NCBI GenBank assembly: GCA_003586115.2
Contig: QVOM02000034.1
Coordinates: forward strand, 107,459,510 to 107,523,509
Direction: 5' to 3'
DNA length: 64,000 nucleotides
Source: Salvator merianae
Taxonomy: Eukaryota; Chordata; Lepidosauria; Squamata; Teiidae
The translations under genes were made by a program, and so were the position numbers. A model generated the notes under the pieces. The model saw nothing but the letters and a program-made list of their open reading frames with translations, made no database searches and was not told the DNA's origin. Shown here one piece after another: positions 25,083-36,051 of this stretch. How positions within the stretch are numbered: position 1 is the stretch's first letter; each line of letters opens with the position of its first letter.

Positions 25083-25291
25083 TATAAGGAGAAACTTTCT
25101 GACTGTAAGGGCAATCAGTCAATGGAATAGGTTGCCACAGGGGGTGGTGAGCTCTCCTTCGCTGGAGGTCTTCAAGGAGAGACTGGACAGACATCCATCT
25201 GGGATGGTTTAGTGAATCCTGCATTGAGCAGAGGGTTGGACTTGATGACCCTGGAAGTCCCTTCCAACTCTGTGATTCTATGATTCTATGT
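25083..25291 (+). mobile_element. CR1 LINE 3' tail
   Basis: Starts AAGGAGAAACTTTCTGACTG and contains GGTTGGACTTGATGACCC. It ends in repeated GATTCTAT units, the typical CR1 3' terminus. Strongly 5'-truncated. Confidence 0.9.
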
Positions 25292-26620
25292 TGCAGTCCC
25301 AAAATGTGGCTGCCGCTGGAGCTGAGCCCTTGTTGGCAGAGCAGCTGCAGCAAAGTGATCTTGCATCATGCACTAGCTTTTTCTCCTTCCTGCATCTGTT
25401 TATTTTCTCTCCACATTGCATGTCTTTTCTCAGGGCACCAGAGAATTTGGGCAGACAGGCGGAGGAGACTTGCGCAGGTGTGGCTAGCAGGGAATGGAAG
25501 TCACCTAGTCAGATGGAACTTCCGTAGTATCCTTGGGAGGAGAGTATTGAGAGGTGCTTAGCCTGTTCTCCAACCAAGTTAGCTGCAGAGCAGTCCCCCC
25601 CAGAGGGGAATGTGTCAGAGACCTTCTCAAAATCAAACTCTAATCCAGGTGTGGAGTCTCTTCTCAAAATTGGTTTGAGTCTAATTTTAAGCAGTGTCTA
25701 GAAGCACCTAAGTAAGAGACAGAGGAATTCAGTGGAGATTGCAAGAGGTGTTAGATGCAAGACCAAGAAAGAACATTCTCCTCCTACAGGAACTTCTCCT
25801 CAAGAAACATCCTTTCTCTGTCATAGGTCAGGCAGGTCACAGTTCACTAGCCATACAAAATAACAGTTTGATTCATCTATCCAATATTGAGTCATAAAAG
25901 ACACTCAAAACACATCCCTTTATTCTCTGAACTGTCACTACACTCCCCGCTTTTCACCTGCTATCCTTCACTGTGGCTGTTCACCCCCAGAAAGGCAGGT
26001 ACTCTCAAAAGCTTTCAGTGGAGCAGAACAACAATCTAAATTAGTTTGCTTAACTAATCAACATTATTTTTTTTTGGCTAATGTAGAGCAGTAGATGTTG
26101 GAAAAGACTAGCTGGATTGCAGTCTGAATACAAAAATATGTTGCATACTGCTTGATTATATAGAAATTACTGCATCTGTTGAAAATTGTGTCCTGTATGC
26201 ATGATTCAGAACCTCTGCCAGAGCTAGATGATCCCTGGAAGAAGAATGTCAGACTTAGGGTGTAATCAGACATGCTTAATGAGATGCCTTCCGGGCAAAT
26301 TTAATCTCCCCCAATCCCCCAAAGTGCCTTATCCTGTCCTGAAACCCAGTATGCTCCCTTTCCTCATACAGGGTAAAATAATACTGAGAGTGACTTTTTC
26401 TTTCAGTCACGTTGGAGGGAAGTTTCATAAACACAGAGGAGGGAAATCTAGCCAATGACAGCAGGGAACAAATGCTGCCAGTGAGTTACCAATCATTACC
26501 CCAGAAAGCTGGCCAATCAACAATGAGCATTTGTTAGGAAGGTGTTAACAGTCTTCAAGGTAAAGGAAGTGCAATGTGTGGAAACATGAGGTAAGCTTAT
26601 TCGTTTTACTGTTTGAGTGC

Positions 26621-26725
26621 ATAGAATCATAGAGTTGGAAGGGACCTCCAGGGTCATTGAGTCCAACCCCCTGATCAATGCAGGATTCACTAAACCATCC
26701 CAGACAGCTGTCTGTCCAGACTATT
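26621..26725 (-). mobile_element. CR1 LINE 3' tail
   Basis: Begins ATAGAATCATAGAGTTGGAA, the reverse complement of the CR1 terminus, and continues through GGGTCATTGAGTCCAACCCC. Only about 100 bp remain. Confidence 0.9.
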
Positions 26726-28116
26726 TGTGTGTGTTTACAGAAGAAATGTGTTTTCTAAAAGGAGAGACTGAAAAAAGTCTTGTCTGATTGCACCCTCAGA
26801 CTCTTCTGACCCACCAGAGAAAGCATCCCTTCAGACAATTCACAAGGTTTTGTACATTCCTGTGCAAAACACTATTACCCTACCTCAGTGATGGGTTGTG
26901 CATGTATTTGTATGTGTGCTCAAATATAAATTCACAGTATTTGTCCCATATATGGCACTAAGAATCTAAAGGGGAACACAGGTGGTTTTTATTTGGAAGC
27001 TTTCCATTGAAAAGGATTTATAATTCAAGCTGTCTGGCTGTGGTTATTTCTGTGCTATGCAATTGTAGCTACAATTTGTCCTATAGGTGGGCATCCTGCT
27101 GTTTGCATTCTGCTATGCTATTTTTGTATTACAGAAATAAATTATTCTAATAGGATTAGTTCTAAATTATAGATTTGTAAGTGTAATATAGTTTGCATTA
27201 CTGTAATTTTTTTTAATGGAAAAGTCTATATTCAAGAATGAATGACAGCAAAGTATATCTATAAATAATTCAGCTTATCTGTTTGGATTTTGCTGACCCT
27301 ATAGTAAATGTTCAGGGAAGAATACCATATTTTACAAGAGGAAGCAAAGTCCTCTGTCATCAGTAGGGTTATCTCTTTCTAAACCTTCAGCATAATGAGG
27401 GCCTTATTCATAATATTTCTGAAAGTCATTTTGATTCACAGTAGAAAACTACTTCATAACAAATAAGGAACTATTTATACCTATACTTGGAGAACAAGAG
27501 TTGTTTGCTTGTTTTCTTGATGCCATCTAGTTGTGTTCGACTGTTGGTGAACAAAGGTAGTAAAATACCATTGGATTTGCCTGCCACCAGAATTCCAGAT
27601 TTTGAACAGATTGCAGTTTTGGATGAAACTACATTCCTTTTGAGAGTGTATGATTATTTGATTTGATGTTTTAGTAAATTTTAATTGTATCTTACTGGGG
27701 TTTTCCCTGTTAACTTTCTGTCTTCTCATCTGCAAGAAGCAAACAATGCAGTTAATAAATAGAGTGGATAAACAGATGAAACCTGTCTGTGCAAGAAGTG
27801 CAAACTATGAAACAGCCTTGGATAAATGTCTGTTCTTGGTTTACCTGTATGTTTTGCTTCTTCTTTGGGAAGCATAAAGCAGCTTGCTAGGCCGGCAATT
27901 CTCTGTTCAGGTATTGAGAGAACCTGAAAGACTGCTTAACCTGGGCTAGGCTTTCTTGACACTGATTTATTTTTAAAGCTTCTCTTAAATTTCAGTTGTA
28001 GGTCTCAGCCTCATATCTTTGAAATTGTAATAGCGGCAAAATGGCTTTCACATTTAAAAAATGTGCCACTGTCATAAGAGAAACCTTATAGTTTTGTCAT
28101 GGCTACTAATATATCA

Positions 28117-28156
28117 GGAAGGAAGGAAGGAAGGAAGGAAGGAAGGAAGGAAGGAA

Positions 28157-28225
<69 letters not shown>
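28117..28225. repeat. Compound (GGAA)n-(GAAA)n microsatellite
   Basis: About eleven GGAA units pass abruptly into about sixteen GAAA units. The purity suggests a polymorphic, recently expanded locus. Confidence 0.97.
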
Positions 28226-28639
28226 GTGACCATTGGGAAGTTCTTTTACAAACGTTATACTTTCAGCATATTAATGAGAACTTCCGATCACATAGGCAAC
28301 TTCCCTTGTTTTATGGGTCTCCCAAACCTCTAAAGCAGATGCTGTGTTAGGAAGGAAGAGAGCAAGAGATAATCCTATTGTGCCAGTGGAAGTTTCTTCT
28401 CCTAGCATATACCCACAACAGGATGCTACTCTTATTTTTATGAGTGGTGCACTGTTCTGGGACTGAGGAAAATACTGGAGCATAGTCAGCTGTGTTTGTA
28501 AGACTATGGCAAATGCCCTACTGGATAATATTAATGTCCATTCCACTGCACTGCCTTTTTTCTGGGTACCTAACCAGATGCTAGGAAGTCCCAGAGTCTC
28601 CTTGCTCACAGGCTTCTAGTAGTTGGTCATTAGAGCTCT

Positions 28640-29197
28640 TTCTTCACTCTGGGGACAGGGTGGGATGCCCTATCCAGGGATAAGCAATCTGTCCCATGCT
28701 GGAATAGGCTGCTACTGAGCCAGAATAGGGCCATCTGCATTGGGACAGACAATCCCACTCCAATCCTGCCTCTGTTGCCTCCAAAGAACTCTCAGAGACA
28801 ATGCCAAATCTCCAAAGGCCAGGATACATTTTTCCCCAGTCTGTGCTGTTTCAGGGAAGGCCTTTTTTGGTGGTGAGCCACTTCTGGCCAGTGGTTCCTG
28901 AAGCACCAGTACAAAGGGTCCCCTGTAGTATACTAGACCACGGGGACATGCCATCTGCACACCCTTCATGATCTAGTATACCAAAAGAGGTCTACTTTTA
29001 GACTTCTTTGAAATAGTCTACTGGTAGACCAGGACAAGGTGCCATTTTGACACACTGTCATGGTCTATAGCCTAGTCCAGAGTGGACAGACTGTGCCAAA
29101 GATTGGTGGGTGCTGCACTGGTCCACACTAGCATGCAGACAGCAGGCCCCTGGACCACTCCAGTCCTGGTATACCAAGGAGTGTGGAACGGGCCTAG
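28640..29197. repeat. Dispersed non-autonomous element, AGACCA/GGTATACTA family
   Basis: Contains TATACTAGACCACGGGGACA with its partial inverted copy ATGATCTAGTATACCA, and a second set (GTAGACCAGGACAAGG, CCTGGTATACCA). It ends with GTGTGGAACGGGCC, the reverse complement of the GGCCCTTTCCACAC start seen near 32098 and 57456. Probably an old DNA-transposon derivative; the left boundary is approximate. Confidence 0.45.
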
Positions 29198-31277
29198 AAG
29201 CCCAACATCTCCTACACAGGAGGTAGTGCCATAGTCATCCAGGCCCATAGCAAAATAACTATGTCTTGGAGCTGAGATAATCAAACTGTTCCTGAACTGT
29301 TCCTGAACTGCAACCCCATCAGCTGCTGCATGGCTGACCAATGACAAGGAAAGACAGGAACTGTGGTACAGGAGCATTTGGAAAGCTGCAGTTTGAACAC
29401 TCCTATGCTAGACCACACAGATTTGAAATTCCTCCTCCTCCTCCTTCCCCTCCCTTTCAGTTCTGATGAAAGCAAGATAGTATTTAGTAAAACAATTTCA
29501 ACTTCAAAGGATTTGTATTTTTTTAAACCTAACATCACTGTTGTTAATAAGAATCAATAACCTCTAGATTAAAAATGCTTGAATAGTACTGCTTCTCCAA
29601 ATGGTTTCAGTTAATGTAGTATTTCATGTTGCAAAGAGAGAAGAAATGTAATTTTCACTAGGTGTCTGAGGGCTGTTTGTGTCTTCATTTTGGAACCTAA
29701 AAAAGATGCATGTAGTTTTGTTGTTAAATCTGTTAATTATATGTTTATTAGTAAGTCCATTCCTCTTCTGCCATTAGTCTGCATTTTTTTTAAAAAAAAA
29801 TCACAGTAATTCATAAACTTTCACTTCTGTGTGGATCAGAGATGTCAGACAAATACAGGTCTATTGTTTATCACAAGAATATGGACAATTTCAGATTGGG
29901 CAGCACCAGCAGGAACTTGCTCAACAGAATCAGTGGGGAAGGATTTTAATTTGATCTCTCAAACCACATTTTGATCCAGAGAAAAGGTTCTGCCTAGTGA
30001 CTATCACACACTGGCTGGCCATACCGATGTCAGACGGCTAGCTGACATTTATACAGAAATCAAACTTTAGCCCTGGATTCAGAGTATCTTGATAAATTTG
30101 CGTCAATGTGGGTCAAATTATGTTCAACGTTCAGCATTTCTTGGTAGTCACTGCCACCAACAACTCCTCCTGGTGAGATTTTAAGTGGAAGGTCACATGA
30201 GAAGACAGCCAAACTCAAATTAAGACCCGTGCAATGTTAACAAAATTAGCTCTGTTTGTATATAATCAGCATATCAGTTGCTTTCTATGAAGTAGGGCCA
30301 GACTAGGTTTGTTGGTTTCAGTTACAACAGCAACAACACTTGGAATAGATGTAAACTGTTGGCAAACCCAAGGACCGACATATGCTATATGCATTGGGTG
30401 TAAGACAAATGATAAACATGAAGTTCTGAGGATATCATAGCTTGATTGGGTTTTCCTCCTGGACAAGACAGTTATAACAGTGGAAGGTTGCCTCAGCTGT
30501 TCCTCACACAATATCTATCTCTTGACACTTCTGGGTTGGCAGAATGATCTCTCTCAGCCACCAATGCTGTGCAAGGTTTACCTGATTAGTCACCACACTA
30601 ATCTACTCAGTGCTGCTAAATCTTAACCATCTCCACAGCTCTAGCTCTTTCTAACATCTCAAACCTATTGGCCTGAGGCTTCTGGTTAAGTATTTATCCA
30701 AGCTCCAAGCTACTCAATTCTAAATTTTCTCCTTTGGAAAGCTTCCAAAGAAGCTTCAAAAGATCACTGATGTCCTTGCTGCAGCTACCAAAAGTCATAA
30801 TCTACTGTTAAGCAGAGGTGTGCAGATCGAGATTTTAAAACTTGCGAAGTAACATTTTAAATTTTTAGGAACAATTTTGCATGTTTATAAATACTGATCT
30901 GGAAATCTCTCCCTAGCTTTGGGAGGCTGTTATATTTGGTAGCTGCAGCAAGGATGTCATAAATCTTTTGAAGCTTCTAAGGAAGCATGGACTAGGCTTC
31001 CAGAAGGGGAGGAGTACTTACCTGGTATTTTAGGCTGCAGTGGGGGGAAGCCAAAAATCTAGATAGGTGTGAAAAAGTTTCATGAAGTAATTGCAGGCAA
31101 AAATACAGTTTGTGAGGATTAGAGAAAGTGTGCAAACTGACACTCTGGCTGTTAACTAGAAGTGCCGTTTGAAGAGACTAAAAATAAGATTCTAGAAGTA
31201 TCCACTGCTATTAAATTATAAAGGAAGAACCTTTAAACTCTCTATATATTTTTGTCTTTATTACAAAAGGAACCTTG
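29198..31277. other. DPYD intron 18, no gene
   Basis: Non-coding with one foldback at 30739-30987. No conserved protein segment was noticed. Confidence 0.55.
30739..30987. repeat. Foldback element
   Basis: The left arm (about 30739-30792) contains GAAGCTTCAAAAGATCACTG and CCTTGCTGCAGCTACCAAA. The right arm (about 30934-30987) is the near-perfect reverse complement. The roughly 140-bp centre includes AGAGGTGTGCAGATCGA, resembling a hAT-type terminus. Confidence 0.6.
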
Positions 31278-31376
31278 GGCCCTTTCTGCAATGCGGGGCC
31301 TGCTATAGTCTGCACAAGCATGCAGATGGCAGATCCCTGTTCTATAATCCAGAAGAAGGCTCAGTGCAGAAAGGCT
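31278..31376. mobile_element. Short MITE with GGCCCTTTCTGCA ends
   Basis: A 99-bp element with inverted ends GGCCCTTTCTGCA and TGCAGAAAGGCT. TTG occurs on both flanks (31275-31277 and 31377-31379), a 3-bp duplication. The interior TAGTCTGCACAAGCATGCAG is shared with the copy at 31711. Confidence 0.55.
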
Positions 31377-31710
31377 TTGGAACTGTTTTATTTTCCTGTG
31401 TAACAAAGCTTATGCAGCTATTTCTTTATCTAAATGACTGAGCAGCAAAGTGAATAGCAAAGCCAAGCAAAGGTTTGATGTGTAGCTTAACTGAGAAGGA
31501 AAGTTTCCCCAATTTGATTACTGCAGTGGATTATTTTAGCCAGCATTGCAAGAAGTACTACTAGTCTACTGTCTCCAACAAGAGCTAAGCACCATGGCTG
31601 TAGCCTCTGCACTTCTATCTTTTTCTGTTGCTCAGTCTCAGCCATGCTTGCTGGCTTTTCTCAAGGATCCTCTTTCCCTCCTGTGGTGGTGAATTTGGTA
31701 TCCTGATAAG

Positions 31711-31860
31711 GGCCCTTTCAGAATAGGGACCTGCTATCTACATGCTAGTGCAAACTATGAAAGGTCTTGCCCAGGGTCTACCATAGTCTGCACTAGCATG
31801 CAGATGGCAGGTCCCTATTCTGAGATATAATCTGGAATAAGTCCAAGTGCAGAAAGGGTC
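31711..31860. mobile_element. Short MITE with GGCCCTTTC ends
   Basis: A 150-bp palindromic element. GGCCCTTTCAGAATAGGGAC at the left is mirrored by GTCCCTATTCTGAGATA and AGTGCAGAAAGGGTC at the right. AAG flanks both sides (31708-31710 and 31861-31863). Confidence 0.6.
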
Positions 31861-32092
31861 AAGGTGTCTGGGAAACTGAAGGGTGTTTGGCAAACTGCAC
31901 TTGGGATGTTTGCAAACAACTGAGATTATGGCAACTGGAAAATTCAGACAGGAATGAAAGATTCATATATTTCTTGGCCACTTCTTGGCATTTGTGTTAT
32001 ACAATCCAAAAATGGAGTAGAATAGAACTGATACTGCCTCTCTACCTGGATTCTTCTAAAGGGGGCATGAGGTGGTGGTGATTATAACACAA

Positions 32093-32330
32093 GGGCCCTT
32101 TCCATTATAGGAAAGGGTGTAGGGGTCTCCCTTCCTCATGTTGGTGTGGGATAAGGGAGGCCCTGCCCCCTCCTAGTATGCTTCATTTGCACAGGATGGA
32201 GCATAGACTAGGCTAGGATGCCCCAGATGGTGTCTTGGTCCAGTGTACTAGTGTGCTAGGGGGTGGTATACCAGACCATGGGAGGTACAGATAGCACTCT
32301 TCTGTGGTCCAGTATATGAGAGAAAACCAC
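32093..32330. repeat. Dispersed non-autonomous element, GGCCCTTTCC start
   Basis: Starts AGGGCCCTTTCCATTATAGG. It contains GAGCATAGACTAGGCTAGG, GTGTCTTGGTCCAGTG and GGTATACCAGACCATGGGAG, which match blocks at 28640-29197, 57456-57760 and 59190-59390. A MITE of the other family follows at once. Confidence 0.45.
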
Positions 32331-32336
32331 CAAAAT

Positions 32337-32551
32337 GGCCCTTCAGGAGCTATGAAGGTCAGCAGCTTTTGTTTCTGGCCTTCAGACTATTTGGAAGCCA
32401 CCCGCACTTCAGAGGTAGGTGTAAATGCTGCATACAGGGAGCAGTCCAGCTGCTTCTGGTATGGCTGTGGACAAAACCTTCATTGTCCACTGCAATCGGG
32501 GTTGTCTGCAGACATCTCCATGCTCACTAGCACTAAAGTGTGAACAGGACC
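32337..32551 (-). mobile_element. Harbinger-like MITE, internally shortened
   Basis: Retains the GGGAGCAGTCCAGCTGCTTC block, ATGGCTGTGG and the end TGCTCACTAGCACTAAAGTG then TGAACAGGACC. The half with the CCATGGCAAC block is deleted. Confidence 0.6.
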
Positions 32552-33565
32552 AGTGACTGTGTAGTTGTACCAGAATCTTGAGAAGTGAGAGATCCCATAC
32601 CTTCCATTAGAAAACTACCAACACACTAAGCAAGATGTAGATTACTTCAAAATAATACCTGAAACTTAACAGATATAGAGGTTAGTATCAGGTGAGTATT
32701 CTTCAAACAATGCCAAGTCACCTATGTAGTCAGGGAACTTTTCTAGTATTAGCACCATTTTTATTGTTGTTGTCATTATTAAACTTTTTTAGGTTTAATA
32801 TCAACATTTTTAGAGGAGTTTGCATAGTTAACAGTGAACGGTGCTTTATATTGGAGCCTTTAGTATCAGACTTAATCCAATTAATGGATATGATATTAAA
32901 ATCATAACGCCTGCATATTATGAAAGAGAGATCCCTTTGTCTTGTAAAGAAATGGGGATGAACTGGCTGCCACAGAGTTTGGTGACTATGTTACTGTTAG
33001 ATAATAAAAATCAAAAAGGCAGTTTTCTTTAGTTGAGAGGAATGTAAAATTAATATAGGAATTACACTTTACATCAACTTTTCAAAAGACCAATTATACT
33101 AAGTGTCAGAAAATGTACTTGCGTAACAAAAAATGAAAATTATATTCATAGCCTTCCAAGCATCTACACACCATCCCACATGAAACACTTAAAAATGCAA
33201 ATGATTTCACAATGAAAACTTACCAGTATAACAGAACTAGCTGAAATATCAATTACATTTCAGTATTATCTGATTCAAGTATAGCCAACATGGTGCCTGA
33301 CTGTGTTTCTCAGCATTTTATTGCCTTGGTGATGCCGTTCTATTACTATAAGGTTTGTTCTATTTTCTGCTAAGGAAGGATTTATAATTTCCATCTTTTT
33401 GTAAAATTTTAGAAATTAAACGCATCCTTTTTCTATTCAAAAAAAGGTGTTTTGCTATGTATAAATTATGACTTTAGATACATTTTATTGATTGGTCAAC
33501 CGATGACATAAAAGAAAAATACACATATAAAACTAATACAAATTCTTTATATACTTAGAATCAGT

Positions 33566-34000
33566 GGTGTTTTTGCACTTTCCATGTTAGAATGGGATAA
33601 TTATATAATGGGATAATTATCCCATTCTAACACAGAATTGACCCTGCAGTATGAACACTGTCCACACTGTGGGGCAGTCAACTTGAATATGTGCAGGATA
33701 CCAGCATTCACACTGCAAATTCTGGTATTCTGGTCTCAATGTTTGCCATGACAATGGCCGGGAAGTTTCTGGCCACTGCCATGGCAACCAACAACGCCAC
33801 AGAATGGGCAGGCACGATCACAAGTTTGTTCAGGCACAGTGCATGGCTTGGCTGTGCATTCACACCCAGAAACATGATTCTAGTGTGATTGGGAGCAGTT
33901 GTATGTCACTCCTGGTCACATAGGTCTCCATGAAGTGCAGAGACACTTTGCTAACAAGTGTCCCTGATGCTCGCTAGCTCAAAGTGGAAAAAGGTGCAAT
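33566..34000 (-). mobile_element. Harbinger-like MITE with perfect subterminal hairpin
   Basis: The ends are GTTTTTGCACTTTCC and the rough inverse near AAAGTGGAAAAAGGTGC. A perfect inverted repeat of about 20 bp (TGTTAGAATGGGATAATTAT and its complement, 33585-33632) sits inside the left end, where other copies have a weaker hairpin. The interior carries CATGACAATGGCCGGGAAG and CCATGGCAACCAACAACG. Confidence 0.6.
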
Positions 34001-34004
34001 AAGA

Positions 34005-34680
34005 CCTTAAGATGTTTAATGCTAAAATTATTCCCATATTCCTTTATGGGACAGAAATTTGGGGATTTTTTTGATATCCAGAAGCTAAAGGCATTTCAGT
34101 TGCGCTATCTCCATCTACTTTTAGGAATCGCAAGATCTTCTCCTTCTTTGAAATATCTTATTCCAAGTAGATAATATAACTGTTGATTTAAAACTAGTGC
34201 TATGCATGCACTTTCAACAAATGTGAACAGGGACTGTTACAGCCAGGACTATTAGTGAATGAACCTAATAGTCCTGGGCCTCTAAACCTTAATCATGTTT
34301 GTCAAACACGTGTTCGGTGTATCTCTAAACTGCCCACTTTCGTCTCTCTTGCCAGTATACGAGATCATTACTTAATCCCCAGCAAAACTCAATTTTTCTG
34401 ATGTTAAAGCAAAAATGTACTCTTTTCTTAAGTGATTGGACCAATCTGTTGCAGAAAAAGTTGTGTTATTTGTTATGAAACCTGAAAACAGGTATATTGT
34501 ACATATAAGTATATATCGTTTTGGAAAAAGTTCTTATGTAAAAAAAAAACAATAGTGCATCTTTTAAATATTTAAGTATCACTTTAAAAGTATTTTGTTG
34601 CATTTTTATCATTTTTATTATATTAGTTATATTAGTTTATTTTGGTTTGATGTGGTCTGTTAACTAATAAAGCACAGCTA
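34005..34680 (+). mobile_element. LINE C-terminal RT fragment with 3' end
   Basis: A plus-strand frame gives KMFNAKIIPIFLYGTEIWG, then after a frameshift in a T run IQKLKAFQLRYLHLLLGIAR and SSPSLKYLIP. This pattern follows the RT thumb of many LINEs (AKI.P..LYG.EIWG). The rest decays into an AT-rich tail ending near TAACTAATAAAGC at about 34673. It may belong to the same LINE group as 52196-52690. Clade not determined. Confidence 0.6.
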
Positions 34681-35304
34681 TAGCATTCTGCAAACTATGA
34701 CAATACTTAACATTTATACAGTGCACTACGCTGTACAAAAATGTTCATGTAGACAGTGTCTGTAAACCTTGCAACAGCACCCTAAGTCCTGTTTTCAGTC
34801 AAGTTCCCATAGAGCAAAAAGGAGGGATCAGTCCAGTCTGCCCATATCCCCTGTCCAAACACCATTTTGGGGTGTCAGGTGAAGCCTCTTTGTTGAGGTT
34901 AGTTAACTATTTATTCAGAAATAATTTGAGTTAGCAAAGCCCTAGGCCTAGCTACTAAGCACACAATGTGCAGATAAGTGAGGGGAAACTTTTCCATATT
35001 TGCTCAAGAAGAACTAATAAGTCAGATCTGTTCAAAAGTTTACCTGAGTGTTACAATAGACAGCTGTAGGTCTGTAATGCAGAAGAGAAGATAGTTGGTC
35101 CTAAATGCTTCTCTCTTCTCCTGATGCCTCTATTGGACATTCGGATTTATTGGTGCAAAAAGTAGTGCCCTGAAATTTCATTTTAAGTTTTGAACTTCAA
35201 TCAGCCCCAGCTTTAGAGGCCCAGCTATTAAGAAATCTTTGTCCTTACCTGGCAGAAGTCCTTCTGAACTCAGTAGGAATCTGTATTGCACTTTATTTTT
35301 TAAT

Positions 35305-35395
35305 ATGTGTTCATTTATTTAAACATATTTATATCCCACCCTCCATCAGAAAATCTCAGGGCAGAAGACACGTATCAGAATCAATCAATGTAAAT
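35305..35395. repeat. TTTATTTA-headed repeat copy
   Basis: Reads TTCATTTATTTAAACATATT then TATCCCACCCTCCATCAGAA and TCTCAGGGCAGAAGACA. It matches the plan of the 39802 copy. Probably the 3' end of an old SINE/LINE in reverse orientation. Confidence 0.4.
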
Positions 35396-35572
35396 GAACC
35401 ATGTTGAATTTTCTTGAAAAAATTGACTCTGCATAGCAAAAGTGTTTTGTTGTAAGGAACCCCAGCAATTTTTAATCTTTCCTTAAACAGACTTATGACA
35501 AGCTTTCATTTCAGAAATCACAGCAAACAACAATCAAGGAAACTTAGCTACAGTTTCAAATGATGGACAAAG

Positions 35573-35816
35573 CATAAGAACATAAGAGGAGACTTGCTGG
35601 ATAAGGCCATGGCCCATCTACTCCAGCATTCTGTTTCACACAGTAGCCCACCAATTTCTTCTAGGCATTCTCAAGCAAACTAAAAGGCAAAACTTCACCT
35701 GCTTTTGACTCCCTGCCTGTCTTTCCAACCTGGAGGCAGTACCTAGGCATCCATTCTAGTAGCCATTGATACACCTGACCTCCATGAATCTGTCCAGTCC
35801 TTTCTTAAGCATGGTT
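35573..35816 (-). mobile_element. CR1 LINE 3' tail, left half of an inverted pair
   Basis: Begins CATAAGAACATAAGAGGAGA, the inverse of the CR1 TTATGTTCTTATG tail. It continues through CCTGCCTGTCTTTCCAACCT and GAATCTGTCCAGTCCTTTCT. Same group as 17985-22668. Confidence 0.88.
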
Positions 35817-35856
35817 TGTCACTGACTGACAAACCAAAATCAAAACCCATGATTTG

Positions 35857-36051
35857 TATTGGCTACTAGAATAATGTCTAGATGCTATTTCCAGTTTAGA
35901 GAGACAGGCAGAATGCCTCTTTAGGTCATTTTCAGGGAGCTGTGAGCTGGTGAAGATTTTGCTGTTGTCTTCTGCTTGAGAATGCCCAGAAGCAATTGGT
36001 GGATCACTGTATGAGACCGGATGCTGGACTGGCTCCTCTTATGTTCTTAAC
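35857..36051 (+). mobile_element. CR1 LINE 3' tail, right half of an inverted pair
   Basis: Reads GGCTACTAGAATAATGTCTA, AGAGACAGGCAGAATGCC and GAATGCCCAGAAGCAATTGG, and ends CTCCTCTTATGTTCTTA. It is the reverse complement in plan of 35573-35816, with a roughly 40-bp centre containing the palindrome GGTTTGTCACTGACTGACAA. Confidence 0.88.

Larger units (their letters stand above)
24352..28116. other. DPYD intron 18 with two CR1 tails
   Basis: Apart from the CR1 tails at 25083-25291 and 26621-26725, this stretch is non-coding and unassigned. Confidence 0.55.
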
